From Sphingosinicella sp. (lineage in GTDB: Bacteria; Pseudomonadota; Alphaproteobacteria; Sphingomonadales; Sphingomonadaceae), in the NCBI RefSeq assembly GCF_013911755.1, contig NZ_JACESP010000001.1:1-64000 (forward strand): a stretch of 64,000 nt of DNA. Reading direction: 5' to 3'. The notes beneath the pieces were generated by a model. That model was not told the DNA's origin and did not search any database. It saw only the letters and a program-made list of their open reading frames with translations. How positions within the stretch are numbered: the stretch's first letter is position 1; each line of letters starts with the position of its first letter. This document shows positions 43,153-52,897 of the stretch, piece after piece. The translations under genes were made by a program, and so were the position numbers.

Positions 43153-44895
43153 ATGAGTGACGCCGCTTCATCGCCAGCCGTATCCGCGCCGCCGCCCGCC
43201 GCATCATTCGGTCCGGGGGTCGATCGTTTTCAGGCGCGGGTGAAGGCGATGCTCGCGCAGCCCGCTGTCCGCCGCAGCCTGCCGATGGTGATCGGCACGC
43301 TGGCGATCGCCGCGGTTGCCATGGCCTATATCCTCACGCGCACGCCCGAGATGCGGACGCTGTTTCCGGGGCTTGCCGAAGCGGACAAGGCCGCTGTCGT
43401 CGAGGCGCTGCAAGCAGCGGGGATCGCGCCCGGCATCGATAACATGACCGGCAGCGTGCAGGTGCCCGCCGGCGACTATCACAAGGCGCGGATGTTGCTC
43501 GCGGGGCAGGGGCTGCCGAAGGCTGCGGCCGAAGGTTATGCGCTGCTCGACGATATGCCGCTCGGCACCAGCCGCGCGATCGAGCAGGCCCGCCTGAAGC
43601 AGAGTCAGGAAAGCGAGCTTGCGCGCAGCGTCGCTGAAATCGCCGCTGTCGAATCCGCGCGCGTCCATCTGGCGCTTCCCGAACAGTCCGTTTTCGTGCG
43701 CGATCAGGCGCAGCCCACAGCTTCCGTATTCCTCAAGCTGTCGCCGGGCCGCGCGCTCGGCGAGGCGCAGGTGCGCTCCATCGTCAATCTCGTCGCCTCG
43801 TCGGTTCCGGGTTTGCCGGCGGATCGCGTCTCGGTCATCGACCAGATGGGCACACTGCTCACCCCCGATGCTTCGGGCGATGAATTCGGCGAAAGCCGCC
43901 GCCGCATCGCTTACCAGTCCAAGATGGAAAGCATGTACCGTGAGCGGCTGCTCGCATTGCTGACGCCGATCATCGGCAGCGACAACTTCACCGCCGAAGT
44001 GCATCTCGACCTCGACTTCACCGAGACCCAGCAGACGAACGAGGCGTGGGACAAGGACAACGCCGTCATCCGCAGCGAACAGGGATCCTCGCAGTCGAGC
44101 GGCGGCGAACTGGCGCCGCGCGGCATTCCGGGCGCGCTCTCGAACGTCGCGCCTCCGGCCGCGACGGCGGCAACGCCGGAACAGGCACAGGCGCAGAATC
44201 CCGCCGATCCCAACGCTGCCCCCGCCGCGCCACCTTCGGGCCCGCGCAGCGAGAGCTACACGCGAAACTACGAGATCGGAAAGCAGGTCTCCGTCACCAA
44301 GGCGCCGATTGGCGAGGTCCGCCGTGTTTCCGCCGCCGTCGTGCTGCGCGAAAACGGCAAGGCGATGACTGCCGCCGAAACGAAGGCGATCGAAAAGCTC
44401 GTGCAGAGCAGTATCGGTTTCAACGCGGAACGGGGCGATCTCGTCGCCGTCACATCGCGGCCGTTCGTCGATCCCACCGCGGAAACGCAGGCTTGGTATC
44501 AGGTCGATTTCCAGAGCAACGCCTGGATCGGCGACATCCTCAAGATCCTAGCGGCGCTCCTCATCTTCGTGGTCGTGTTCTTCATGGTGCTGCGGCCGTT
44601 TCTGAAAAAGGCCCTGGCTGCTGCCGATGCTGCGCCCATGCCCGGCGGCGGCGTCCTCGGTGCGCCGCGCTCCATCGTACTCGATGGCGGCGACCTGCAG
44701 ACGATGGAAGCACTCAAGGCCCGCCTGAAGCCGCGCGGCGGCCTGCCGCCCGAGGTGCTGACGATGGCGAACAGCTATGACGACAAGGTCGCCGTGGTCC
44801 GCATGTTCGTCGCCGAGGATACCGCCCGCGCATCGAACGTCGTCCGCCAGTTGATCCGCAGTGAAACCGCAGCCCAGGGAAATGCCAATGAGTGA
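43153..44895 (+). CDS. fliF: MS-ring protein FliF
   Basis: The protein of 580 residues has two membrane helices (about residues 46-64 and 452-472), a secretin-like ring-building motif region with LFPGLAEADKAAVVEALQAA and RMLLAGQGLPKAAAEGYALL, a Pro/Ala-rich periplasmic loop (about 325-360) and a C-terminal cytoplasmic tail that binds FliG. It forms the basal ring in the inner membrane. The stop overlaps the fliG start by eight bases. Confidence 0.96.
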   Translation: MSDAASSPAVSAPPPAASFGPGVDRFQARVKAMLAQPAVRRSLPMVIGTLAIAAVAMAYILTRTPEMRTLFPGLAEADKAAVVEALQAAGIAPGIDNMTGSVQVPAGDYHKARMLLAGQGLPKAAAEGYALLDDMPLGTSRAIEQARLKQSQESELARSVAEIAAVESARVHLALPEQSVFVRDQAQPTASVFLKLSPGRALGEAQVRSIVNLVASSVPGLPADRVSVIDQMGTLLTPDASGDEFGESRRRIAYQSKMESMYRERLLALLTPIIGSDNFTAEVHLDLDFTETQQTNEAWDKDNAVIRSEQGSSQSSGGELAPRGIPGALSNVAPPAATAATPEQAQAQNPADPNAAPAAPPSGPRSESYTRNYEIGKQVSVTKAPIGEVRRVSAAVVLRENGKAMTAAETKAIEKLVQSSIGFNAERGDLVAVTSRPFVDPTAETQAWYQVDFQSNAWIGDILKILAALLIFVVVFFMVLRPFLKKALAAADAAPMPGGGVLGAPRSIVLDGGDLQTMEALKARLKPRGGLPPEVLTMANSYDDKVAVVRMFVAEDTARASNVVRQLIRSETAAQGNANE

Positions 44896-45907
44896 GGAAC
44901 TCGCACTTGCGCCGCGTCATCTGTCCGGAACCCAGAAGAGCGCCATCCTTATGCTGTTGCTGGGTGAGGACGAAGCCGCTGACCTTCTGAAGCACATGGG
45001 TCCACGCGAGGTACAGAACCTCGGCCAGGCGATGTATTCGGTCGCCGATGTTGATCAGGACACGGTGAACGTGGTCCTTGATGAGTTCATTCTCGCCGCG
45101 CGCGAGCAGACCAGCCTTGGCCTTGGCACCGGGCCTTATGTGAAGAACGTGTTCGTGAAGGCGCTCGGCGAGGAGAAGGCGGGCAGCGTGCTCGGCCGCA
45201 TGAGTTCCTCGTCGCCGCAGAAGGGCATCGAAATCCTCGACTGGATGGACGCGCGTTCGATCGCGGCGACGATCTCGTCGGAACATCCCCAGGTCATCGC
45301 GGCCGTGCTCTGCCATCTCGAGCCGGGCCTCGCCGCTGAAGTGCTGCAGCTGCTTCCCGAAGAGACGCAGCCCGACATGATGCTGCGCGTCGCGACGCTC
45401 GATTCGATCCAGCCCGACGCGCTCGCCGAACTTGAGCGCGTGATGCAGAAGCAGATCAAGACCAACGCCGCCGTGCGCTCCGCGACGGCAGGGGGCACGA
45501 CCACGGCTGCGCGCATCATGAACTATGTGCGCGGCGGTGCGGATCGCCGTATCATCGAACAATTAACCACAATGAACGAGAATATCGGCCAGAGCATTCA
45601 GGATCAGATGTTCGTGTTCGAAAACCTCCTCGCACTCGACGACCGCAGCATGCAGACGCTGCTTCGTTCTGTGGACAACACGCTGCTCGTCGCCGCGCTC
45701 AAGGGCTCCGACGAGCGGATGCGGGCCAAGATGTTCGCTGCCATGTCGCAGCGTGCAGCCCAAAGCGTGCAGGACGAGATCGAATCGCGCGGGCCTATGA
45801 AAGTGAGCGAGGTACAGGACGCGCAGAAGCGCATCCTCGCGATCGCGCGCCAGCTCGGCGAAAGCGGTGCTATCATGCTCGGCGGTTCGGGGGATGATTA
45901 TGTCTAG
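44888..45907 (+). CDS. fliG: Motor switch protein FliG
   Basis: The protein of 339 residues has the N-terminal FliF-binding domain (LSGTQKSAILMLLLGEDEAA), the EHPQ motif (SSEHPQVIAAVLCHLEPGLA) and the C-terminal torque domain with LLALDDRSMQTLLRSVDNTL and AAMSQRAAQ. It forms the rotor ring that contacts MotA. The ATG at 44888 is preferred to 44882 because AGGG lies eight bases upstream. Confidence 0.97.
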   Translation: MSEELALAPRHLSGTQKSAILMLLLGEDEAADLLKHMGPREVQNLGQAMYSVADVDQDTVNVVLDEFILAAREQTSLGLGTGPYVKNVFVKALGEEKAGSVLGRMSSSSPQKGIEILDWMDARSIAATISSEHPQVIAAVLCHLEPGLAAEVLQLLPEETQPDMMLRVATLDSIQPDALAELERVMQKQIKTNAAVRSATAGGTTTAARIMNYVRGGADRRIIEQLTTMNENIGQSIQDQMFVFENLLALDDRSMQTLLRSVDNTLLVAALKGSDERMRAKMFAAMSQRAAQSVQDEIESRGPMKVSEVQDAQKRILAIARQLGESGAIMLGGSGDDYV

Positions 45908-46592
45908 TGTTTTCAGTGCAGATGCCCGTCCCGTGGCACTTGCCGATCTGTTCGCACCCAGCCGCGGCGACTTCACACCGATGTTCGCGCCCCGGCCGGC
46001 GGGCGATTTTGTGCCGCGCCTGGATTTCGCTCACCCCTCGTCGGAATTCACGCGCGGCACAATCCACGAAACCATCGAAACGACCGAAGAAGAGCTTGCC
46101 GCCGCGCTCGCCGAAGCCGAAGCGCAGGGGCACGCCGCCGGGCTCGAGGCCGGCCGCGCGGAAGTGCGCGCCGAGGCGGAGCGCGCCCGCGCGGAATGCC
46201 GCTCGCTGCTGCGTAGCCTCGACGACGCGCGCGCGATCGACAAGGCTGCGCTGGGGCCGAAGCTGCGCCGCGCCGTGCTCGATCTCGTCGAGCGCATCGT
46301 CGGCGCACACGTCGCCGTTGATCCCGCGTTCGTCAACGGCTGCATCACGCGCGCGCTCGATACGCTGAAGGAAACCAGCGAGGCCGCGAAGCTGTTCCTG
46401 CACCCGGATGATCTTGCGGTCATCGATGATGGCAGCCTTAAGGACTACACGAACCTCACGCTTGCCGCGGATCCCGAATTGCAACGCGGCAGCGTGAGGC
46501 TCGAAGCCGGTGGCGGCGAGGTGGAGGACGGCGTCCGTCCGCGCATCGCCCGGCTTGAAACAGCACTGCGCGCGGCAGGCATCGCCGCGTGA
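45900..46592 (+). CDS. fliH: Flagellar export regulator FliH
   Basis: The protein of 230 residues is acidic and contains a long helix of the FliH type: EEELAAALAEAEAQGHAAGL followed by alternating Ala/Glu/Arg, with the GxxxG-like AAGLEAGRAEVRAEAE. The C-terminal domain has LRRAVLDLVERIVGAHVAVD and LFLHPDDLAVI. It binds and restrains the ATPase FliI. The start (ATG at 45900, GGGGG upstream) overlaps the fliG stop, and the stop overlaps fliI (GTGA). Confidence 0.88.
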   Translation: MSSVFSADARPVALADLFAPSRGDFTPMFAPRPAGDFVPRLDFAHPSSEFTRGTIHETIETTEEELAAALAEAEAQGHAAGLEAGRAEVRAEAERARAECRSLLRSLDDARAIDKAALGPKLRRAVLDLVERIVGAHVAVDPAFVNGCITRALDTLKETSEAAKLFLHPDDLAVIDDGSLKDYTNLTLAADPELQRGSVRLEAGGGEVEDGVRPRIARLETALRAAGIAA

Positions 46593-47929
46593 ACACGGCG
46601 ACCGAGGATATTGCCGATCTGCTCGGCGGCATCGGCAGGACGCCGGTTGACACCGCGCCGCTCCAGATCGGGCGGCTCACCAGTTATGATGGCACGCTTC
46701 TGGAAGCCTCCGGCCTCGCGGCGCCGGTCGGCACCGTGTGCCGCATCGAAACGGCCAGCGACGAAGCGGCCGAGGCGGAAGTCATCGGTTTCAAAAACGG
46801 CCGCTGCATTTTGATGTCGCTCGGCCAGCGCGCCGACGTGCTTCCCGATGCGCGCGTGTTTCCGCAAAGCAACCAGTCGCGCGTCGAGGTGGGCGACGGT
46901 CTTCTCGGCCGTGTCATCGATGGTGCGGGCCTGCCGCTCGACGGGCTGGGGCCCATCGAGGCGGAGCGGGACTGGCCGCTCGTCGGGCGGCTGCAGAACC
47001 CGCTCGAACGCGCGCGCGTGACCGAAGCTTTCGACGTCGGCGTGCGCGCGCTCAACGGTCTCTTCACCTTCGGGCGCGGTCAGCGTGTCGGCATCATCGC
47101 GGGGTCTGGCGTCGGCAAATCGGTGCTGCTCGGCATGATGACACGCTATTCGAAGGCGGATGTCGTCGTCGTCGGGCTGATCGGCGAACGCAGCCGCGAG
47201 GTCACCGATTTCCTGGCGACCAAGCTGCACGGGCCCGCGCGCCAACGGTCGGTCGTTGTCGCGGTTCCCGCAAACCATTCCCCGATCATGCGCATCCGCG
47301 CCGCGCACCGCGCCACGGCGATCGCCGAATACTACCGCGGGCAGGGCAAGAACGTCCTGCTCATCATCGACAGTCTCACCCGCGTCGCGCACGCGCAGCG
47401 CGAGATCGGTCTTGCGCTTGGCGAACAGCCGACCGCGAAAGGCTATCCGCCGTCAGTCATCTCGCTGCTGCCGAACCTCATCGAGCGCGCCGGTAATGAC
47501 GCGAAATCGGGTGGTTCGATCACGGCCTTCTACACCGTGCTCGCCGATGGCGACGACACCGTGGGCGATCCGGTCGTCGATGCGGCGCGTGCGATCCTTG
47601 ATGGGCATATCGTGCTCTCGCGCAAGCAGGCGGAGCGCGGCGTCTATCCGGCGGTAGATATTGCCGCCTCGATCAGCCGCGTGATGAGCGACGTCGCCGA
47701 GCGGCCGCACATCCGCGCCGCGCAGATGCTGAAGCGCCTGTTCTCGCTCTACGAAGAGAACCGCGACCTTATTCTGATGGGCGCCTACAACCGCGGCAGC
47801 GACCCGGCACTCGACGCCGCTATCGCCGCTCAGGCGAGCCTCACTGCCTACATTGTGCAGGCCGAGGATGCGCCCGTCGACCTCACGGCGTCGGTCGCGG
47901 AACTCACGCAGCAGTTCGGCGAGCACTGA
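46589..47929 (+). CDS. fliI: Flagellar export ATPase FliI
   Basis: The protein of 446 residues resembles the F1 beta subunit. It has Walker A GIIAGSGVGKSVLL near residues 168-181, VLLIIDSLTRVAHAQREIGL as Walker B, GEQPTAKGYPPSVISLLPNL and the arginine-finger region SRKQAERGVYPAVDI. It energises export of rod, hook and filament proteins. GTG at 46589 overlaps the fliH stop. Full length. Confidence 0.97.
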   Translation: MNTATEDIADLLGGIGRTPVDTAPLQIGRLTSYDGTLLEASGLAAPVGTVCRIETASDEAAEAEVIGFKNGRCILMSLGQRADVLPDARVFPQSNQSRVEVGDGLLGRVIDGAGLPLDGLGPIEAERDWPLVGRLQNPLERARVTEAFDVGVRALNGLFTFGRGQRVGIIAGSGVGKSVLLGMMTRYSKADVVVVGLIGERSREVTDFLATKLHGPARQRSVVVAVPANHSPIMRIRAAHRATAIAEYYRGQGKNVLLIIDSLTRVAHAQREIGLALGEQPTAKGYPPSVISLLPNLIERAGNDAKSGGSITAFYTVLADGDDTVGDPVVDAARAILDGHIVLSRKQAERGVYPAVDIAASISRVMSDVAERPHIRAAQMLKRLFSLYEENRDLILMGAYNRGSDPALDAAIAAQASLTAYIVQAEDAPVDLTASVAELTQQFGEH

Positions 47930-47930
47930 G

Positions 47931-48347
47931 TTGGCGGGGAAGGCGGATCGTCTCGCGCGTGTCGCGCGCATTCGCGGCCTCCAGAAGCAGCGCGCGCTTG
48001 CCGAGGAGGGCAAGGCTGCCGCGGATCTCGACCAGTTGCGCCAGATGCGCAACCGCATCGAGACACTGCGCCATTCCTACACGCCCGTCGCCGACGACGC
48101 GGCGGCCTTCGCGCTCAAGTCCATGGCACATCAATACGACCGGCTGGGCAAGGCGCTTGCCAACACGCTTGACCGCGCCGCCCGCGCCGAGGTGCGGCTC
48201 GAAGATGCCCGGCAGGTGACGCTCAGCGCGCATCGCCGCAAGCGCGCCGCCGAAGAACTCGCGGACCGCGCCGAGGCCGCCGAGGCCCGCGAGGTTGAAG
48301 CGCGGCTGGAACGCGCCGCACCACCGCGACGCATCACGCGCGCCTGA
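47931..48347 (+). CDS. fliJ: Flagellar export protein FliJ
   Basis: The 138-residue protein is an all-helical, Arg/Ala/Glu-rich coiled coil (LARVARIRGLQKQRALAEEG, then LKSMAHQYDRLGKALANTL), fitting FliJ, which sits in the FliI ring like the gamma subunit of ATP synthase. It starts at TTG one base after the fliI stop. The longer open frame inside fliI is rejected. Sequence identity in FliJ is always low, so order after fliI carries weight. Confidence 0.82.
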   Translation: MAGKADRLARVARIRGLQKQRALAEEGKAAADLDQLRQMRNRIETLRHSYTPVADDAAAFALKSMAHQYDRLGKALANTLDRAARAEVRLEDARQVTLSAHRRKRAAEELADRAEAAEAREVEARLERAAPPRRITRA

Positions 48348-48374
48348 AGGGCGTCGCACCGACCCGCCCCAAAA

Positions 48375-48390
48375 TGGCACGCTTATTGCT
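48375..48390 (+). promoter_or_regulatory. Sigma-54 promoter of the fliK operon
   Basis: TGGCACG-CTTA-TTGCT, a perfect -24/-12 element. Start point near 48401, leader about 22 bases with GGGGG as ribosome site. Confidence 0.92.
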
Positions 48391-48422
48391 GAGTGTTCGC
48401 CTGAGTAAGCAATGGGGGTCAA

Positions 48423-49859
48423 ATGTCCGTCACCGCGACTGGTCTTGGGGAACTTCTGGGGATGCCGGATTTGTCGGTGCAGACCGCCATCCGCCCCGGA
48501 ATCCCGGCATCCGTGCCCGATTTCCTGTCGATCATGGCCCTGAAGGCCGCGCCGCCCGCCAAGGGCGCCGTGCCGGGCCTTCCTGTCGGACTGCCGTCGG
48601 CCGGCGACGGAAACCCGACGGCGGAAAGCGTGCAGGCCGTTCCCGTGCCGGGCGCAGCGCTCGACCAAACCGATGAAGGCGCCGACATGGCATTCGATCT
48701 CCAGCTTCCCGCAATGCCCGCGCAGCAATCGCCGGCGCCCGAGCCGAAAACGCAGAGCGCCCGCTTCGCGGCGATCGCGGCGCGGCATCGCCTTGCCGCT
48801 GACGCACAGCCCGAAACCGATACGGCGGTTCCCGCGCTCGACACGGATATGGAGAGCGACACGCCTGAAGCCCCGGCCATATCGCCGGAGGTCCTGGCCG
48901 CACCCCAGCCCGCTCCGCTTCCTGTTCCGCCCGCGGCCCCGGTGGTCGTGGCTGCACCAACGGTCGCGGCAGCGAACACTGTTTCACCGGATCAGGTGGA
49001 AGCCGAACCCGTCGTGGTTCCCGGTCGCGCCTCTCCCGATGATGCCGCGCGCGCGGCTCCGTTGCCGCAGGTAGCGAACGTGGCGGCCGATGCGGAAGCC
49101 GGGGAAGCGGCGCCCTTGCCCGCGACGAATACGAATGCCCCGGCCGTCCAGGCACCCGTCAAGCAGCATCCTGAGATGCCGATGCAGGCGATGCGCGGCG
49201 AAATGCGCGCTGTCGTCGAGGCGGCCGAAAAGGCCGATCCGGCGCTGCGTGCGCTCGTCGAGCGCACCGATTCCGAAACGCCCGGCACGCCCGCGCCGCT
49301 GCGCGAGGTGCTCCCAGCGTCGCAGACCGCACAGGCCGTGCTTGCCGCGATCCACAATCCTGTGGCCGAGACACGCCCGCAGATCGCGGATGTGGCGCAC
49401 GGACAGATCGCTTCGAACGAGGCGCTGCTCAATGATCTGTTCATCGGCAACGCGGTCGAGGATCAATGGGTCGATCAGCTCGCCGCCGATGTGCAGACGC
49501 TGGTGAACGGCGACCGCCGCGAGGCGCAGCTGCACCTGAAGCCGCGCGAACTCGGCGATCTCTTCATCCGGCTGGAGACGAACGGCAATCAGGCGAAGGT
49601 GCATTTCACTGTGGAAACCGCCGCTGCGCAGGGTTTCCTCGCTGACGCCGCGCCGCGCCTCCAATCGATGATGGAAAGCCGGGGAGTTCGCCTCGAGGAG
49701 GCCTCCGTCGATGTCGGCAGCGGGCGCCAGGATCGCGGCGAGCAGCCACGCGAGGTGCCGACCGAGCCGTCGTTCGGAGGGCGCCCGCGCGGCGCCGCAT
49801 CGCAGGCCGAAACCGTTCGCGCTATTGTTCGCCAGACCGCCATCGAGCGCTTTGCCTAG
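48423..49859 (+). CDS. fliK: Hook-length control protein FliK
   Basis: The protein of 478 residues is low-complexity and Pro/Ala-rich for about 330 residues, as expected of the molecular ruler. It ends with the conserved FliK C-terminal domain: REAQLHLKPRELGDLFIRLE, AKVHFTVETAAAQGFLAD and APRLQSMMESRGVRLEEASV. It measures hook length and switches export specificity at FlhB. It heads fliKLMNOPQR-flhB. Confidence 0.93.
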   Translation: MSVTATGLGELLGMPDLSVQTAIRPGIPASVPDFLSIMALKAAPPAKGAVPGLPVGLPSAGDGNPTAESVQAVPVPGAALDQTDEGADMAFDLQLPAMPAQQSPAPEPKTQSARFAAIAARHRLAADAQPETDTAVPALDTDMESDTPEAPAISPEVLAAPQPAPLPVPPAAPVVVAAPTVAAANTVSPDQVEAEPVVVPGRASPDDAARAAPLPQVANVAADAEAGEAAPLPATNTNAPAVQAPVKQHPEMPMQAMRGEMRAVVEAAEKADPALRALVERTDSETPGTPAPLREVLPASQTAQAVLAAIHNPVAETRPQIADVAHGQIASNEALLNDLFIGNAVEDQWVDQLAADVQTLVNGDRREAQLHLKPRELGDLFIRLETNGNQAKVHFTVETAAAQGFLADAAPRLQSMMESRGVRLEEASVDVGSGRQDRGEQPREVPTEPSFGGRPRGAASQAETVRAIVRQTAIERFA

Positions 49860-49870
49860 GAAAGATTGAA

Positions 49871-50434
49871 ATGAGTGACACTCCCGCACCTGCCCCAAAG
49901 AAGAAGAGCGGCCTTGTCGGCAAGCTCATTCCCGTGATCGGCGCGCTCGTTCTGCTCGGCGGCGGCGCGGCGGGCGGCTGGTACGCGACGTCGAGCGGCC
50001 TCATCGGCGGCGGCGACCATGCGCCCAAGGAGGACAAGAACAAGCCGCAACTCGTCGAGCGTGAAGGCGCCGACGAGGAGGCGCCGGCGCAGACCGATGC
50101 CGATGGCGACGGTCAGTACGAGACGACCTATTTCGAGATGAAGCGCGAGTTCACCGCGAACCTCACCGATCCCAATCGCTACATTCAGGTCGGGCTCGGC
50201 GTCGCCACGAACTACGACAGCCGCGTGATCGAGGCGGTCGAGAAGAACGAGCCGGCGATTCGCAGTGCGGTGCTCGGCGTGCTCGGCGAGCAGTCCGCGG
50301 ATCATGTCGCGACGGCTGCGGGCAAGGAAGACCTGCAACGCCGCCTGCGCGCCGCGATCAACAAGACGCTTCAGGACAAGGTCGGCTTCGGCGGCATTTC
50401 GCAGGTCTATTTCACCAGCTTCGTTATCCAGTAG
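49871..50434 (+). CDS. fliL: Flagellar basal body protein FliL
   Basis: The protein of 187 residues has a short Lys-rich cytoplasmic start, one membrane helix (LIPVIGALVLLGGGAAGGWY, about 18-37) and a periplasmic stomatin-like domain with YFEMKREFTANLTDPNRYIQ and VLGVLGEQSADHV, ending VYFTSFVIQ. It supports stators at the motor. It lies 11 bases after fliK and 8 before fliM. Confidence 0.93.
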   Translation: MSDTPAPAPKKKSGLVGKLIPVIGALVLLGGGAAGGWYATSSGLIGGGDHAPKEDKNKPQLVEREGADEEAPAQTDADGDGQYETTYFEMKREFTANLTDPNRYIQVGLGVATNYDSRVIEAVEKNEPAIRSAVLGVLGEQSADHVATAAGKEDLQRRLRAAINKTLQDKVGFGGISQVYFTSFVIQ

Positions 50435-50442
50435 GACACGCA

Positions 50443-51432
50443 ATGAGTTCCGAACTCAATCTCAGCAAGGAAGAGATCGAAGCGCTGCAGGCGGGCATCG
50501 CCGACGGCAGCATCGCATCCGGCGCGGGGGTGATGCCCGATGGCGTGATCGCGCCGTGGAGCTTCGACAGCGGCGACGAGCGCGAGTTCGGGGATCTTCA
50601 TGCGCTGCATATGCTGAACGAGCGCCTGGCGCGCGGGATGCGGCAGGTTTTCCAGCCGATGCTGCGCGTCGCGCCCAAGGTGGACTGCGGTCTCACCTCG
50701 CTCGAATCATTCGGCAGTTACGCCGAAGGCTTCGGGGATTTTCTCAGCCTCACCATCGTTCGCATGGAGCCGCTGCGTGGCCACGGCCTTGTGGTGATGA
50801 AGCCCGATCTCATCGGCGCGATCGTCGACGCGTATTATGGTGGCCGGGGCGAAGCGCCCGCAGTGCGCGCCAACGAGTTCACCGCCGCCGAAGACCGCGT
50901 GCAGCAATCGCTGCTCGGTCGTCTGTTCGCGCAGCTCGATGCGGCGTGGGCGGATATCTTCCACCTCCAGTTCAGCCGCATTTCAAGCGAAAGCCACCCG
51001 CAATTCCTCTCGTTCCTTGAAACCAACGACATGGTGGTGGTCACGCGTTTCCTCGTGCATCTGCCGCGTGGCGGCACGTCGGCGGTCGATGTTGTCTACC
51101 CGCTGAATGCGCTGAAGCCGCTGATGCCGCTGCTGCGCCTGCGCGTCATCACCGATCAGAGCGAGACCGATCCGAGCTGGAAAGGGCGGCTGAAATCGGC
51201 GCTGCTCGATGTCGAGCTGCCGGTGCGCTCGATCCTTGCGGAACCGACGATGTCGCTGAGCGCCATCATGGCACTGAAGGTCGGCGACGTCGTGCCGATC
51301 CATGTGCCCGAAGAGCTGCACATGCTCGTCGAGAAAACCACCTTCGGGATCGGTGCGCCCGGCGAGGCCAACGGCAACGCCGCGCTCAAGATCCGTTCCA
51401 TTGCGCGTCCCCGCGCCACCACCAACCGATAA
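50443..51432 (+). CDS. fliM: Motor switch protein FliM
   Basis: The protein of 329 residues begins with the CheY-P-binding peptide LNLSKEEIEALQAGIADG. The middle domain follows (LHALHMLNERLARGMRQVF, SYAEGFGDFLSLTIVRMEPL, GLVVMKPDLIGAIVDAYYGG) and it ends in a SpoA-like domain. It forms the C ring with FliG and FliN and receives chemotaxis signals. Full length. Confidence 0.96.
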   Translation: MSSELNLSKEEIEALQAGIADGSIASGAGVMPDGVIAPWSFDSGDEREFGDLHALHMLNERLARGMRQVFQPMLRVAPKVDCGLTSLESFGSYAEGFGDFLSLTIVRMEPLRGHGLVVMKPDLIGAIVDAYYGGRGEAPAVRANEFTAAEDRVQQSLLGRLFAQLDAAWADIFHLQFSRISSESHPQFLSFLETNDMVVVTRFLVHLPRGGTSAVDVVYPLNALKPLMPLLRLRVITDQSETDPSWKGRLKSALLDVELPVRSILAEPTMSLSAIMALKVGDVVPIHVPEELHMLVEKTTFGIGAPGEANGNAALKIRSIARPRATTNR

Positions 51433-51450
51433 TATTCCAAGGAGTCCGAC

Positions 51451-51765
51451 ATGAGCGAGACTGAAACCGCCGAAACCCAGAAGGCCGACGATCCCTGGAA
51501 GCCGGGGTCGGCGAACCTTCGCCTGCTGCAGGAAATCGATGTTCGCCTTTCGGTCGAAGTCGGCACCAGCCAAGTGAAAATTCGCGATCTGCTGAATCTC
51601 AATGAGGGCAGCATCGTGGAACTCGATCGCCCGGCGGGCGCCCCGCTCGACCTGTTCGCAAATGGCACACTCTTTGCGAGGGGCGAGGTGGTGACGGTCG
51701 GCGGACGCTTCGGCGTACGGATTACCGACATTGTGGCACCGGGAGAACGCGTCAAGGACATCTGA
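51451..51765 (+). CDS. fliN: Motor switch protein FliN
   Basis: The 104-residue protein has a SpoA domain: LLQEIDVRLSVEVGTSQVKI, LLNLNEGSIVELDRPAGAPL and GEVVTVGGRFGVRITDIV. It completes the C ring and helps dock FliH. It follows fliM by 18 bases with AAGGAG as ribosome site. Confidence 0.96.
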   Translation: MSETETAETQKADDPWKPGSANLRLLQEIDVRLSVEVGTSQVKIRDLLNLNEGSIVELDRPAGAPLDLFANGTLFARGEVVTVGGRFGVRITDIVAPGERVKDI

Positions 51766-51793
51766 CGCGTCAAGATTTTGACGGGGGTGGACC

Positions 51794-52102
51794 TTGATCG
51801 GGGACTATGTGTTGCGGCTGGCGATCATGCTGCCGCTGGTATGCGGACTGATCGTCGCCGGATTGTGGCTCGCAAAACGCTATAACCTCGGCGGCCTCAC
51901 GGGTGGGCTCAAGTCCCGCACCACTGTTCGCTCCGCTGCCCGGCTTTCCGAGACGGTGTTCCTCACCCCGGCGGTCAAGCTCGCCGTCGTCGATTTCGAA
52001 GGCAAGCGCCTGCTGCTCGCGGTAACGAAGCAGGGCGCGAACCTTCTCTCCGAAGTTCCCGCTCTCAGCTTCACCGTCGAGGATGACGACGATGCGAGCT
52101 GA
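51794..52102 (+). CDS. fliO: Flagellar export protein FliO
   Basis: The 102-residue protein has one N-terminal membrane helix ([20 protein letters not shown]) and a small cytoplasmic part ([20 protein letters not shown]), fitting FliO, which assists FliP assembly. The start is a TTG at 51794 behind GGGGGTGG. The stop overlaps fliP by eleven bases. Confidence 0.8.
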   Translation: MIGDYVLRLAIMLPLVCGLIVAGLWLAKRYNLGGLTGGLKSRTTVRSAARLSETVFLTPAVKLAVVDFEGKRLLLAVTKQGANLLSEVPALSFTVEDDDDAS

Positions 52103-52886
52103 TCGCCTGATGCGCCTCGCGCCGTTTCTCGTCGCCGTGCTGTTCGTGCTCGCCGCGCCCGCGCTTGCCCAAACAACGGCCCCTGCCGGACCTTCGCCCG
52201 TTCAGTTCGCCGCCGATACGCTGACCGGCGCTGCCGCGCCTGGCGCGCGCCAGCCGCTTTCGCTTTCGCTGCAAGTTCTCGTTCTGATGACGCTGCTGTC
52301 GGTTCTGCCGGCAGTGATCCTGATGATGACGGCGTTCACGCGCATCATCATCGTGCTCTCGATCCTGCGGCAGGCGCTCGGACTTGCGCAGACGCCGCCC
52401 AATCAGGTGCTGATCGGCCTGTCGCTGTTCCTCACCTTCTTCGTGATGAGCCCCGCGCTGACCGAGATCAACGAAACCGCCTTCAAGCCCTATGCCGCGA
52501 ACGCGATGCCGATCGATACGGCGGTGGAGAAGGGCGGCACCGTGTTGCACCGCTTCATGATGGCGCAGACGCGGCAGAAGGACATTATCCTCTTCGCCAA
52601 CCTCAAGAAGGACGGCGCCTACGAGCAGGCTTCGGATGTGCCGTTTTCGGTGCTGCTGCCCGCGTTCGTGACCAGCGAGCTGAAGACGGCGTTCCAGATC
52701 GGTTTCCTGATCTTCCTGCCGTTTCTCGTCATCGATCTCGTCGTCGCCGCCGTGCTGATGTCGCTCGGCATGATGATGCTGTCGCCGACCTTGATCTCGC
52801 TTCCCTTCAAACTGCTGCTGTTCGTTCTCGTCGACGGCTGGGCGCTCACCATGGGCTCGCTCGCCGGCAGCTTCTTCACGAGTTGA
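52092..52886 (+). CDS. fliP: Flagellar export gate protein FliP
   Basis: The protein of 264 residues has a cleavable signal peptide ([15 protein letters not shown]), then [40 protein letters not shown] and the C-terminal helices with [20 protein letters not shown]. It is a core part of the FliPQR export channel. An upstream ATG at 52083 is possible, but ATG 52092 has GAGG at nine bases. Confidence 0.96.
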   Translation: MRADRLMRLAPFLVAVLFVLAAPALAQTTAPAGPSPVQFAADTLTGAAAPGARQPLSLSLQVLVLMTLLSVLPAVILMMTAFTRIIIVLSILRQALGLAQTPPNQVLIGLSLFLTFFVMSPALTEINETAFKPYAANAMPIDTAVEKGGTVLHRFMMAQTRQKDIILFANLKKDGAYEQASDVPFSVLLPAFVTSELKTAFQIGFLIFLPFLVIDLVVAAVLMSLGMMMLSPTLISLPFKLLLFVLVDGWALTMGSLAGSFFTS

Positions 52887-52897
52887 GGAGACAGGCG

